Part shown: positions 44,933-59,000 of the stretch, piece by piece
How the letters are laid out: every line of letters starts with the position of its first letter
Position numbering within the stretch: position 1 is the stretch's first letter
Assembly: GCF_040054535.1 (NCBI RefSeq)
Contig: NC_090791.1
Location: forward strand, 16,951,827 to 17,015,826
Direction of reading: 5' to 3'
Length of the DNA stretch: 64,000 bases
Origin: Antennarius striatus
Lineage: Eukaryota > Chordata > Actinopteri > Lophiiformes > Antennariidae
Program-made: the position numbers and the translations under genes
Notes under the pieces: generated by a model
Told to the model about the DNA's origin: nothing
What the model saw: only the letters and a program-made list of their open reading frames with translations
The model's database searches: none

Positions 44933-44962
44933 GTTCCGTTCAAACACTGTTGAAGCAAGAAC
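44933..44962 (-). promoter_or_regulatory. Iron-responsive element (IRE) in ferritin 5'UTR
   Basis: The minus strand reads a 30-nt hairpin from 44962 to 44933. It has the conserved loop CAGTGT, a bulged C in TTGCTTCAACAGTGTTTGAA, and pairing lower stem GTTC/GAAC. This matches the canonical ferritin IRE bound by IRP1/IRP2. It sits about 140 nt upstream of the ATG and close to the predicted cap site. Confidence 0.93.
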
Positions 44963-45005
44963 TCCCGAAAATCTTCCCGATGAGAAGAATCAGGGAGACT
45001 CGGTG

Positions 45006-45013
45006 TATTTATA
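45006..45013 (-). promoter_or_regulatory. TATA box of the ferritin gene
   Basis: TATAAATA on the minus strand. About 30 bases downstream would put the cap near 44978, placing the IRE some 15-45 nt from the cap, the position needed for translational repression. Confidence 0.75.
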
Positions 45014-47217
45014 CGTCTCAGCAGACCTCGTGATACATGTGACGTCATGCATCTCCGCCAATCCCTGAGCTCAGAGGTGGCACATGACAGAGTACAGTAT
45101 ATGGGTAGCCTGGAATGACTCAGCAAATTTTTTAAAAGTTTTTTTTAAAATTATTTTAAAATCATGGTATTATGTCCAATCATTTATAGAAACTCGAAGC
45201 AGCTTTTTTTTTTTTCAGTTCAAGAATCAACAAAGTTTATGTCGCATTGTTATAAAAAATATAAACACTAAAGTCAGTTTTAAATATGTGATTTCTTGAA
45301 ATGGGAAGGTGGTAAAAAAAAAAAAATCGAAATAAACTTAAATCTAAAAATAAGGGAGAAATTCAAGATGAATCCATATATGAAAAAACATTCATTTGTT
45401 ACTGAAAGCATGTATAGAAAATCTGTACAATTTCCTGCTTGGCCCAAAACAGGACAAACAAGTACTTCAAGCTACGAATGACAAACATGGACTTGTTTAA
45501 CCTAACCTTTGATAAGCTCGTACTAGGATGTTCAACACTTCTACAGTTCTGATATAAAATCTGTTAAACTTTAGCCTGCATATTTACATTTACAAGATGC
45601 ACAATGGCATTCAAAACTGTTATTACATTATTGCAGCACTTCTGCAAAACGACGCAATTTTGTGAACTTCATAAAATGTGTTTAAAATCTTAGTCCTAAT
45701 GCCATGAAGGAATATGAATTCATTCATTACATTCATATTTTTTTTTGAAAATGAAATCTTCAGCCACTTAATCCAAAACTGGGTCACAGGTTTATGCTGG
45801 AGCTTATCTGACATTGGGCGGAAAGTGGGGTACACCCTGGACAAGTTTCCAGTTCACTGCAGGGTCACGTAGAGACAAACGGTCGATTTAGAGTGGATAC
45901 ATTTATTTGATGGTGATAGAAAGCCGAAGAACCTGGAGAAACATACGCAGACATGGCAAGAGCTTACAAATGGAAGGAATCAAATGGAACCCAGGATTTC
46001 ATGTTGCTGAAATACGACTGCCGGTGAAGATGTAATAAATGTCCCTAAAATGTCTAAAACTATTTAAAAGGTCACCTAACAGATATTTTAGATAGCTTGG
46101 ATAAAGTAGCCACTATATCAGGTAACCAGTGGCCAAATCTACACCACAAGATGCTTACATCTGGATCACAAAGACTTTTTGACATAGCAATAAAACACAA
46201 TATCGGTCTTTATTATAAGAAAAAATTATTAGTTAGGGTTTGTTGTTTAAGACCTGAACCTCACACTTCAGTTGGGGAGAGGGTTGACTTAGTAGATTTC
46301 ATTATTTTCATTGAATAGCAGAGGACTGTAAAGTGGACATATGAAGGAAGAGACATATAAGACTTTCAAAAATAGGTTCTCTGTTTCTGTTTTATTATTA
46401 TAAGCAGAATAATCACAGAAACGGAACAACGAGACATTACAAAATTTTCTACTGTGATGTAAAGGCTTAGTTAAAATAATAATGCATGATAGGAAACATC
46501 ATGAAATGAAATGAACTTAATTGATCCATTGCAAGGGAATTGTTTTTCCACTCTAGCACACAGTCATAAAATACTTACATGTTTAATGATGAAACAGCGA
46601 GCTGTGTTAAGTCATTTAGTCTACTGGAAAGAATAGTTTGAATTTAGTTCAGGTCACCATGATGTAACCTGTACTATATGATGGACTGATCTTTGGATAC
46701 CGGTAATTCAAAGCTATGTTAATGATTAGACTCTGTGGTAAACCTAGCCCATCTGTTTCTGGTGTGGGTTCAACCACATGACTTATATTTCATCTTATTG
46801 ACCTCATCAGACCATAATAAACTGGCAGCACTTTGAACCAGTGTTTCCCTACTTTTGTAGCTGCTCTTTTAAAGTGCATTGATCAGCGGTATCACAGAGC
46901 CTACACTGAACTAGCTCTCTTCATGGAATGCTATCCCCTGAATCCTCCTAATATTTCATTTTTTGCATTAAATCTTACATGAAATTACAATTTTTCAGAC
47001 ATCATACGCAAAGTAACGCTCATTACACTCTGAACAAGTCTCTAGAAGCAATACTATATTTTTATATTTATTTTGCTCTCATTTGTCATAATTTGTCAAA
47101 AACAGTAATGTCGTTTTAGCAAAAACACCTCTTCAGCATGGACAATCTGTCCACAAACAGGCTTCAAGATGATCGCTCAGGTGCGCTTCGGACTGAGCAG
47201 AACAACCAACAAGCCAC
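45014..47217. other. Intergenic, mostly unrecognised
   Basis: Contains a diverged SINE-like copy in reverse orientation at about 45790-46015 ('gtggggtacaccctggacaa'; 'acctggagaaacatacgcag') and a 'taattgatccattgcaaggg' repeat motif near 46518. No gene recognised. Confidence 0.5.
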
Positions 47218-47368
47218 TACAGTATTTTGCGCACTATAAGGCTAAAATCTTTTAATTTTCTCAAAAACCAACAATGCACCTTATAATCCAGTGTGCCTTA
47301 TATATGGAAAAAGATTTGAAATAGCCCATTCATTGAAGGTGCGCCTTATAGTCCAGGAGATACTGTGA
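47218..47368. mobile_element. MITE with 'CCTTATAGT' inverted termini
   Basis: Left end ACAGTATTTTGCGCACTATA and right end GCGCCTTATAGTCCAGGAGA...ACTGT are imperfect inverted repeats. The family recurs at 55247-55452. Confidence 0.6.
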
Positions 47369-48190
47369 TCTGTGTGTTCATTGCTATTCTCTTGCAGGTC
47401 CTGCTTTAAAACAAGTAGCAGAAGCTGGACCCAATGTTCCCAGTCTTGTGATTTCTATAGCCTATGACTTAGCAACATACACAGCCCACGCACACATTTT
47501 AGTGTCTGACTCACTTGTGCAACTGAGGATTGTGCTGTGTCATTGTTGTGACTCAGCATTCAGCCGCCCCTCCTTTACTTAGTGTTCTGTTTTTCACTGC
47601 TGTTGAGAAGGAGGAGTCTTGTGACAGGAAATGTCTGGAAGTTCACCGTAGTGCGCTGCTGGCTGGAACTGGTTTTTTACTTTAAAAAGTAATAAAAGAA
47701 ATAACCTGCTGGACAAACTGTACTGAGAACTCTCACAACATACACTGTTCACACTCCACCATTTTAAAAATGACTGCAGCAGGTAAACCAGGAATATCCA
47801 AGAACTGTAGGCCTTTGTCCACAAGGAATGGACTAAGATTCCTCAGGAATGCTGCCAGAAGCCGGTGTCTGGATGGGCATAAGAACTAGAGACACTTGCT
47901 TTTTAAGGGCTGAATCATTTAGAGACTACAATAGTCAGGAAAACAACCTTTTGCATTGAATGTTGTGAAATACTCACCTGTTGCACTGAGATATTCGTCC
48001 TGTTCTGGTTTGAGTTGGTTTTGTTGTATCTATAAGGGAGCTGAATAACTTTGTCTCATACAGCGAGTGCAGAATTTTTAGGCAAGTTGTATTTTTGAAG
48101 ATTAATTTTACTATTGAACATCAACCATGTTCTTAATGGACCCAAAATACTCATTAATACTGGAGCTTTTTTAGTTTTAGCCATTTTAGG
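47369..48190. other. Intergenic, nothing recognised
   Basis: No exon or clear repeat except possible terminal sequence of the transposon that follows. Confidence 0.4.
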
Positions 48191-49205
48191 GGGATATCTG
48201 TGTGTGCAGGTGACTTGACAGGCTTTAAAAAGTCAAAAATAGCGAGATATCTTGCAGACGGATGCAGCACTCTTAAAATTGCCAAGCTTCTGAACCGTGA
48301 TCATCGAACAATCAAGCGTTTCATTAAATATAGTCAACAGGGTCGCAAGAAGTGTGTGGAAAACCAAGGCACAAAATAGCTGCCCATAAACTGAGAAAAA
48401 TGTGCAGCTGCCATGATGCCACTTGCCACCAGTTTTTCCATATTTAAGAGCTGCAACATCACTGGAGTGTCCAAAAGCACAAGGTGTGTAATACTCAGAG
48501 ACATGGCCGAGGTAAGAAAGGCTGAAGAACGACCACCACTGAACAAGACACACAAGCTGAAATGTCAAGACTGTGGGCCAAGAAATATTCAAGACTGATT
48601 TTTCTAAGGTTTTATGGACTGATGAAATGAGAGTGAGTCTTGATGGGTGAGATGGATGGGCCTGTGGCTGGATCAGTAAAGGGCAGAGAGCTCCAGTCCG
48701 ACCCAGACACCAGCAAGGTGGAGGTGGGGTACTGGTATGGGCTGGTATTATCACAGATGAGCTTGTGGGACCATTTCGGGTTGAGGATGGAGTCAAGCTC
48801 AACTCCCAGTCCTACTGCCAGTTTCTGGGAGACACCTTCTTCAGGTGGTACAGGAAGAAGTCCGCATCCTTCAAGAAAAACATGATTTTCATGCAGCACA
48901 ATACTCCATCACACGCATCCAAGTACTCCACAGTGTGGCTGGCAAGACAGGGTCTAAAAGAAGAAAAACTAAGGACATTGCCTCCTTGTTCACCTGATCT
49001 TAACCCCATAGAGAACCTGTGGTCCCTCATCAAATGTGAGATTTACAAGGAGTGAAAACAGTACACCTCTCTGAACAGTGTCTGGGAGGCTGTGGTTGCT
49101 GCTGCACACAAGGTTGATCATGAACAGATCATGACTATGATCCACCTTCTTGAGCTGAGGGCATGCCAAGAGCATCTTGTTCAGGTCCAGTCAGTGTTAC
49201 AATAT
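48190..49205 (+). mobile_element. Tc1/mariner-like transposase remnant
   Basis: Order of motifs on the plus strand: helix-turn-helix KIARYLADGCSTLKIAKLLN, HRTIKRFIK (about 48238-48330), RPPLNKTHKLKCQDW-like linker (48530), MIFMQHNTPSHASKYSTVWL (48880) and [20 protein letters not shown] (about 48990). The end is VWEAVVAAAHKVDHEQI. Full domain order is kept, but stops and at least three frame changes make it dead. It belongs to a different lineage from the copy at 29409-30713. Confidence 0.8.
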
Positions 49206-49979
49206 TTACATTCTGAGGTCAAGATAGTATAATGCTCATGTTAGCATGCTAACATTTGCTGATTAGCTGTTGCTGATAGCAATTTCATTAGTTATGGAGG
49301 AAGCTTGATGTCAGATCATTAATGGTGAAATGGTAGTTTTCCTGATATTTTAATGTGGGTCAAAAACACGACTGAGTAAATCTTTTTAGTTATGGTTTGT
49401 AGACTCAGTCTGATTCTCTAGCAACAGGAATGAATGTTTGTACTTAGTACAGAACTGAAATTAGCAGAATGTTGTACAGTAAAGATATACAGTACAGTAT
49501 GTTGGCACACTTCAATAAAGATGACATCTTTTCTCAGTTATGGAAAGGACTAAAAGACAAATGACAATTCAAGTGTTAGACTGATGAAACTGATACATTT
49601 GCAGTAAAAAAAAAAAAAGTATTTGAAGTTCTGTGCTTCTACAATCTGACATTTTGTCACTTTGTGAATTCATGTCTGATCCAAGACTCCCTGGGTTAAA
49701 CAACGAGGCAAAATATCAGCCACAAAGCTGGCAGGGGTCCTCTTGGAGTAGAAGGTAGAATGTATCTGTAATTAGATTCGTTCACCTAATAACTGATAAA
49801 ACCCTTTTACATAATATTGAAATCAGCTGTAGAAAACTTGTAAAGCAGCGGTAACTACCGCTGGTAGAAACAGGAAGTTGCTCCATAGTATTTTCACTGT
49901 TTCATTAACCTCTTCATAGTTCATTTTGACACTTCATGTCTATCCCACTGGTTAGTTAAACTCTACATCCTCTGTCTAT
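49206..49979. other. aldh16a1 3' flank, nothing recognised
   Basis: Intergenic sequence downstream of the aldh16a1 stop. It probably includes its 3'UTR; no clear signal placed. Confidence 0.4.
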
Positions 49980-52900
49980 TCATGCTGTGGGAATCCACAC
50001 ACTCTTCCACTGGACTGCTTTTCTCCACATCTCTTCCATGAGTGAAGATCGACTCCGAGTCCAGTTTGTTCCTCCATCCTTGGCCTCCTCGTGGTGTTGG
50101 CGGGACAGGCAGAGGGTTTTCAGGGGGTTGGTACAGGTGTACTGGAGGTACTGACAGCCCTGTGGCAGAACACAAGACTGTGTGCTTTCACCAGAAATGA
50201 ACATGTCAACACTAACGTAGGTGTTTAGTCCTCACCTCGACGCTGCCCCAATACCAGATGGCCTTGATGACACTGTGGTTTGCCAACGCAACCGTCAACT
50301 GGTCTCTACTGCCAGTTACAATATTCACCAAGCCTGGTGGGAGGTCTGACGACTGGAGCACCTGATAGGGAGGAAGAGGAGGGCTGAAAAGACACTGTGT
50401 TTCATGCAACAACTGCACAACCTGTCATTTTTTTTTCATTTCAGTCATTGCTGCTTAAATGTATTTTTTTCAACCTCCATTCAGATGACACTCAGCTGCA
50501 TTCATCTGTTTGCCTCAAACGTTATGACTAAAAGAAGGATCTGAGCTGTATCAACAGGATTCCATCTAAATTTAACCATTTAAAAAAAATAAAATGAAGA
50601 GTTCAACAGTAAATGTGACTGAAGGGTTTTTTCCCAGTCCACTACCGATTTGCAATTTGTTTTATCAGGATTAAATTAAGGTTTTTCTCTTTTGGACTTT
50701 TTCTTTATTGATACACAAGTTGTATAACTCAAAAAATCTTATTAATGTAATGAGTACTACAATGGATAGAGAACTACTTCCATAAGAAATCACAATATGT
50801 CACATTGGGAGGGAAGAAACACTAGACATCATGTGTGTGTGGGCTACCACAGGAGTAAGTCATGGGTCCAAAATTGTTTATACCTTACATAAATCAGTTA
50901 TGTGAGGTTTCAAATGCCCTAAAATGATACTTTTCGCTGATGATACAACTATTTTATGCAAAGAAAATGATATACATAAATTAGCCCAGACAGTTAATGA
51001 GGAACTGTCCAAGCTGCAAATATGGTTTGACACAAAGAAATTATTGCTGAATCTAACAAAAACTATTTACATGTTATTTGGGAAAAGAAGCTGCAAACAA
51101 AGCATTTGAATGAGGTTAATATTGAAACAGGTTACTGAATACAAAATGCTAGGGGTGATCATAGATGAGATGATAAATTAGAAACCTCGTGCAAGTCAAT
51201 TGCAAAAGAAATTAGCCAGAGGTGTGTCCATTCTGTGGAAAAGTCAAAAACTATTAAATCAAATGGTGCTTTATATAATTTATTGTTCACTAGTTCTGTC
51301 CAATCCCAATCCACACCTCAGTACTGGGTACTGAGGTATCCACAGTGCTCATTATAGAGCTCATACGAATCGATTATTTATTAAATCTAAACTACTGAAA
51401 GTATATGACATCATACACTGTAGGACAATTCAACTCATTTATAAAGCAGCCATGGATGGACAGTTTAAAACAGCAATGTGCCACAATTAATTAAATGCTA
51501 AATTTGCTAAATCTGTTGTAATAACATGTCTGGAAAGAAAAACAAACTGAATAAATCAATCAATAAATGTTCAGATTTTTTTTTTCGCAAACAGACTGGA
51601 AAAGATTGAACGTGTGAAAAATCTACTAATAGTTTATTGTTTTCACAATGTCGTCGTTTCAATTTGTGATAGAAGGTGGTTCAAACCCAAGGAGTATTTA
51701 AGGTAATACCACAAATTTAACATCAGCAGAAATACCTGAATGAATGTCAAGACTGGGAGGGGATGTCTCTGACTGGGGACCATGATGATGGCGTTGCCAG
51801 TGGCGATGGCCGCACCAAGAAGTGTTACCATAGACAGGAGGGGATTCTTGTCAGGGAGGACCACTCCCACCACTCCCAGGGCTTCAGGGATGGAGAAACC
51901 AGAGCCAGACTGTGGCATCGGCTGAAAGGGGGAGACAGAAGAAGAGTAAATGTCGATCAGATCAGATAATGATACCAAGTCTCTGATAAATCAATCTTCA
52001 GCGATGTTTTCATAGGAACTAAAGACATTATTTTTAAAATCCCCACCACACTTCCTCCTTGGATTTTGTCACAGTAAGCTGCCCAATCACTGAGCCTGTT
52101 GATGCTGAGCTCCACCTCCTCCTCAGCCTCTTCCAATGAAACTCCGGTCTGAGCGCTGATTGACAAGGCAATGTCCTGCCTCTTTGCCTCCAGGCCTTTG
52201 GCCAGAGAATAGAGCGACTGACCCCGTGCAGACAGGCCCTTCTTCATCCAGCTGGAGAGAAAGATGTGACCAGACATGATGAATAAATGCTGTTAACAGC
52301 TTCTGTTATCTGTGCTTCGCTGTCAGGATAAATGTAATTATTTTATGAGAAGAAAAAGCATAATTCTGAATGCCCTGCAATATAATCATAAAACCATTTC
52401 TCTTTTCATGGTTATATGTAGTGATAAGAAAATGTAGATCTTTATTGGATTTTAAAATCCAATAAAGATATGAAAAAAAACAAACCAGGCCATTGATCTC
52501 ATGTGTAATCTACTTTGTTGATATGTTCCCTATGATTTTGTCGGTGCGTAACATTGGACTTTGAATGGTGATAAACACACAACCCAATGGATTTCAAAGT
52601 GCAAAACTTTTTTTTTAAAGCCAACATTGACTTCTATACAATACTATTAAAAAACACACAAAAGTAAAAAACTTCCATTTCTACTACGTTGCACATCTAA
52701 CGCAATCGACTGAGAATCACAAGACACTTCTCCCAGCTTTTTAGACCAATGTCCATCATCTATCTTTATAACTTTATTATCAATTTGAAGATGGTTTCTG
52801 TAAATCAGTAAGCTAGATAGTTATCACACCCTAACCCTTTTTAAAATTTAGATTACGAATTATTATTTTGTTCCATGGAAAGATAATTCTTTTATTCTGG

Positions 52901-53053
52901 TCATTTTCTCCATATCATATATCAAGGATAATCTCCTCTTGACTCAGCAAATGAATGAAGGATAGTCATCTTAAGATGACTTGCTAGAAAAAAATATTTT
53001 TTATACTGTTCTTCGCTGTTTTACATTAAATCCTCATCAAGACTCACTCAGTG

Positions 53054-53088
<35 letters not shown>

Positions 53089-56000
53089 CACCAGGGTTCT
53101 AAGTTTCGACTGTGAAAACACAACATTTTTTTTCCTGTTATTTGCACTGCTGTTTGCACTTCTGTTGTAAACATTGTGTGTAATGTGAGTGAAGGTGACA
53201 CAGCTCACCCAGGTTGGACTTTGATCGCAGCCTCTACTGCGTTACGGATGTCTTTCCGGCCTCCATCTGGACAATAGGCAAGCACACCATCGCCCCCTGG
53301 GGGCCGCACAGCCACGCTGCCTCCAGACACTGATTTACATGCCTTCCCTCCGACAAACTGCAGGTAGGACTTAGGAGCGCTGAGAGAACGGAAGACAGGT
53401 CAAAGTGATGAACTGGAGAAACATGTCTGCTCAAACGTCAGATGTAAAGACTGACAATATATTATGTGCAGCTAAAATCCTTTATAATCCTTTATAATCC
53501 CACCTGGCATGGCCTGAATCAACAGGAATGACAGCCGGGGAAGCTGCCGCTCCAAACTTTGAGTAGTCCATAGAGACTGGAGAGGAGCGAGGTAGAGGAG
53601 GAGAGGAGGAAGAAGAAGAGCACAGAAACTGGTACAGACCCTGTGACATGACAGAGAGGTGATCGTCACACTGTTGGCATGTTTGTAGCCCCAAAACTGA
53701 TCAATCACACACACAATATTAGTCAATAGATAATGATCTCCATTCATTTCCTATTATTATTAAAAGGAGCAAATTACTTTACGTCTGATCTTACCTGTTA
53801 CTGAACTTCTATGAATATTTGTGTATAGTGTACATATTCCAGGATATTTAAAATGTGTGACTCTAAGTACGAACGGTGAATGACGCAATGAAACATGGGA
53901 GGCTTTCATGTCCTTCCTTTCTAACACTGAAAGCTAAACAGCTAGTTGGCTACGGCAAAAAACAGAGCAAACTACTACATAAACTGTACCAACTGGTACA
54001 TTTTAAAATAATTGGGTATTTATTACTTTGCACATTGAACTGTAACAGTTTCTAAAGGACTACCCGTCAACAAGTCGACGTGTCCAAAGTTAACCAGCCC
54101 ATATGTAGAAACAGCGTACCTCCTGTCCTCCGTCGGTGCAGGTGCCGCTGTCTTTGTGACCGGAGACGGGCATAGAGGGGTCCCACACAGAGTGGGAATT
54201 CACCCACACCGAGCCAACGGACAGGCTGAGGAGTTAGGAAAACGGGGATATCAGGAGAGAATGAAGACGAAGGTTGGCTGCCGTGTTTGCAAATATCCAT
54301 GCAAAAATGTTGGAACATTTTGACTGTTGAAGCACACACTCTAGAAAAACACTATTTACATTCCTCAAGCAGTTTTAGATTTCCCTCAAAAACACTGACA
54401 GAATAACTACCTTTCAAAAAAAATCTAATTTGCACAAAAACAGCCCATAATAAACTTCAAACTTCAAAAACAAATTCAAAATATTCAAAAGAACAGCTAC
54501 TTATTATGGTTTATAGAACTATTAAGTTGAGTGCAGACAAGAAATGCTTCAGACAAGGGCTGACAGCAGATGGGCAGAAATTAAGAAGCAAAGGCAAAAA
54601 CAAAAAGAATAAGGAGTTGAAGTTGATGAAGAAGAGAACGGTGAGGATGAAGAGAAGAAGGCGTGTTTCTGTGTGCGAGTGTGACAGACCTCTTCGCCGT
54701 CTCCAGAGCCAGGGTGAGGTCTTCGGTCCAAATGGAGGCTGCCTGGCCATGAGGACTGTGGTTTCCTGTGGAGATCAGACGTTCACTGAGGCTCAGTGGA
54801 ATTTAGTATTAAAAGAACAAAACCTTCCGTGAGAAGCAGCTCTGAACTACAGCGTAGTGTTCATTACAGCCCATAATTGGTCATCAATTAACGTGGATTA
54901 AACCTAAGAACTCACATCCTGAGCTTTGAAGAACTGAAAACATCCGTATGAAAATCAACCACAGAACTTCAGTCTAACGCTTACGTCCGCAGACGCCTCC
55001 TTACCCAGAGTCACCGCCTCGGTGTTGCTTCTAAAGGTCAAGAGAGGCAGCAGAGGTCCAGGAGACGGGCTGACCACAAACGGAGAGGAGGGGGCCGCGC
55101 CGCAGACCACCGTCGGAGGGTACTGAGCGCCTGGAGGCGGGGCAGCGCAGGATTGCACCAGCTGGAAGAAAATACATGAAAAATAATAACCAATCAACCT
55201 GAAGCGCATGTTTTTGGAGGCTGGAAGAAGCCACTCATTCACTGTACAGTGTTTTCCGCGCTATAAGGTGCACCTTCAACGAATGACCTATTTTTTTTTA
55301 AAAATTCATACGTAAAGTACACTGGATTACAAATCTTCAATGAATGGTCTATTTTAAAACTTTTTTTCATATATAAGGCACATTGGATTATAAGAAATTG
55401 AGAAAATTAAAGGCTTTTAGGTGCGCCTTCAAGTACTGTACGGAAAATACTGTACAGTGGTACCTCTACTTATGTCTCTACTTACGAAATTTTCTACTTA
55501 GGAATTTCTCAGGAGGAAAAAATTGCCTCTACTTACGAAAGAAATTTCGACTTACGTAATGTAAAAACACAGTATCGGCTGATACTTGAATAAAAACACA
55601 GTATCGGCTGATACTTGAATCTCCCACAGGTTCCTGAACACAACATTCTCATAGCTGCTCTGCCATTGGCTATTACCTATTGTATCTTCCTGGCATCCCA
55701 TTGGCTAAGAGGGATGTCACTCCAGCTCTGTGTCGAGCTAGAACAGTACTTATGGAGTGTGTCGGCATTCGGCACTCGACCCGTGAGGTAGTCTGATAGT
55801 TTTGAACAAATATAATAACGTTTTGAGTACGTATTCGCTATGGACCCCAAGAAAGTGACGGAGAAAAGAGGAAAAGAAAGACGAAGAAAAGAGTTTTTTT
55901 GTCCGTACAAACAAAACAAGAGATCATAGAAAAGCATGAAAAAGGGATGCGTTTGGTTGATCTCTCCAAAGAATATGGCCGTAATGCATCTACAATCGCC

Positions 56001-59000
56001 ACGTTATTAAAACAAAAGGAAGTTTAAGCAGTTTAAGGCATTGCGTGGGTGGTTGGAGGAGTTCAGAAGGAGGACTGGAATTCACTCTGTTGTTTGGCAT
56101 CGTGAGATAGGAGCGCATGAACCAAAGAGGGCAAAAAGCAATGAGGACAGCTGTTAAAAGGTAAATGACTGTCATTATTATTCTTTACTCTATTTTGTTT
56201 TTACGTTATGCACAGCTCTCATTTATTGTGTAATAATCTAATCATAACATGTATTTGTTACATGTTTTGATGCATTTATATGCTTTATAAAACATTTTTG
56301 TCCGAATTTCTAGAGTAGAGGTACCGCTGTACTCATTTAGAACGCTAGACTCACCGTTGCCCCCTGCTGTTGAGCTTCCTGTACTGCAGCGTCAACCAGG
56401 AGCCGCTCCTCCTCGCTGTCCAGCGTCACACACTTCATCCCCGTCACACGGAGCCGGAGACGGGCCACGACCCTGTCCAGCACGCTCTCCTGCACACACA
56501 GCACCCAGTGAACCTGAGGGGAGAGGGTTAAAACGGTTATAAAGAAGCAGTGCTCTGACTGGACAGGATGAGACACACTCCACGCGCACGGACTTTTAAA
56601 TAATCAAACAGTCATTAAAGTACAAAAAGAATTGATTAGCATAAACAATCACCATTTTGATAATCAAGAGTTTATCATTGTTTCTATAGGGCGTATTTTA
56701 CTTGATACGGAATCCCAAATCCACTTTATCATTGTTTGTGTAAATCACCTCTTTCTTCTTTTTGAAGGCGGCCTCTATCACTCCATCCACCGCGCTGTCA
56801 ATGTCAGCTGACTCAAAGACGATGAAGGGACAGTTGGCTCCGATGCAGGGGGAGACAGAAACAGGGACGCCCATCCCTGCCGTGGCTTTACACAGCATCA
56901 CCGCATCCTGACGGAGGAGGAGCGTCAGAATGCGTTCAGATCAAACGTTCTCAGAGGTACGCCGAGGAATCAAACACTACTTTATTCACACACCTGCTTG
57001 TTTCCGCTGTAGGTGAGGTAGCTGACGCTAGGGCTCTGAGCCACTTTAACACCAAGTGAAAAGTCACCTCCGTTTAAAATATTCAGAGCCCCAGCAGGAA
57101 GTCCTGCTTCCATAAAGAGTTGGGCCAGCAGGAGGGCTGGAGGGGCGTTTCTCCGACCTGGGACGACGATGACAGAGTTCCCTAAAAAAAAAAATTCAAT
57201 TATAAAACCAACGACATTTTTTAAACAATAGAAAAATGAAGAAGTTTCAACAACAATCAACCAATATTGGTTGATGAGGAAGCTTGTTCACATGAAGGCA
57301 CTAAAAGCCAATTTCAAATTAAGGGCTTTAAATAAAGCAGCAGTAATTTTCCCCAACTTTCTTTGAAGAAAATTTAGATCATGAACTCAGTATAAAATTA
57401 AAAGTGAAAACGAAGAAGGAGGAGGAGGAGGAGGAGGAGGAGGAAGAGGAGGTTACCCATAGCCAGTGCTGGCAGGACTTTGAGCAGAAGGGAATAGAGA
57501 GAACAATCATCAGAGACGACGACGGCAACCACACCTGGAAAAAAACAACAACAACAAAAATTTAAAAACCCAAATGAAACCAAAATGCTTGTCATGCACC
57601 ACCTGATGGCCTCACCGAGAGGTGTCCAGTTGGGGATGAGATCGTCTCTGAGCTGAGCCCAGCTGCTGTAGTACTGCAGGAGTCTGACCAGGGTGGAGGA
57701 GGAGCAGGAGGCGCCAAACAGCTCACACAGCTGTGACACACACTGCCCATGCTGCCCGAGGACTCCCACCAGCCTGCGAGTGGAAAACGCAGACGTCAGA
57801 CGTCGTCTCAGTCAGTTCTTAAGTACCACAGTCAGGTCGGATGTACCTGAGCAGCACTCGGGCCCTCTGGTGGCAGCTCAGGCCGCTCCACAGCCTGAAG
57901 CCGCTGACAGCGGAGGAGGCACACTGGGAAACGTCCTCGTCCACAGCGCAGACGGTTCTGCACGCATCACCACCTGGAACCAGAGGAGCCACAACGTCCA
58001 TGGAGCTTGTAAAGGAGTCGTCTTTGCTTCCATAGTACAAAGATTCATGAACATCATCCCTGAATGTTTTTCCATTATCTTCTTGAAACCCTTAACTAAT
58101 CAACAAACCAAATCAAAGCAATGTCAGACTTTTGATGTATTTAGACTGTTTAATCTTGAACAATGACAATTAGAAAAAGACAGACCCTGAGGGCTTTAGT
58201 AACATGTGTGTAAAAAAACTCAATGATTGATACTATTGACAGTTCAATCAATCAGTGAACCAGAATTTTTCTTGGATTAATCAATCAAATATGTAAATAG
58301 TCTGAGGATGAAGAAACCAACAGGGAGATGTGATTTCTTATCCATGTTCCACCTGCCTGAAAGAAGAAAGCGCTTGTTGTAAACTGTCTGCTAAACATTT
58401 GTCTGCTCTCACCGGTAGAATCAGCCACAGAGAGGCTCTTTCTGTCTGCCGGACAGACAAACTTTCCATCGATGAACAGACCCAGGGAACGAGAATGGTG
58501 ATCCAACCAGGCCTGATGGAGGAGTAGAGGAGGCAGTCAACACGGAAACAACCTGAGAGCATCTCTTGAGTCGGACAACATGTGCCAGAACCAGAGCCAA
58601 GCTCCCACCTGATTGGCCAGGAGGACGCCACCTCTACCGGACGGCGACTGATAAAAATATTGAGTGTGTCAACGACAGAACAGACCTGACTTTCTCTCTG
58701 CATCATCAACCTCATCCTCATCAGGCAGCACGGACCAAACTAAAGCTGCTCTGACATCATCAACGTGTGACGATATGTTTTTCGTTGCCTACTTTTAATT
58801 CACACTATCTGCAGGGATGAGGCCGACTGCACACCAGTTCTGTGGTTGTTTTACTAAACTTTTACATAACTAAACTATGACTGGATTTAGAGGCCATAAT
58901 GACATATCTGAACACTTTTCTGGGCCTTATAATATTAATCAGAAATTTCTTGACCAGCTTTTACTTTGAGCAACTCTTCTTATCTAGAATTCAGGGTTAA

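Noticed and set aside
54506-54832. 108-aa Lys/Arg-rich plus-strand frame
   Set aside because: Overlaps the aldh16a1 exon at 54690-54765 on the other strand. Low complexity, no domain.
57693-58166. 157-aa plus-strand frame
   Set aside because: Antisense to aldh16a1 exons 3-4 (57616-57973), whose minus-strand splice sites and homology are clear.
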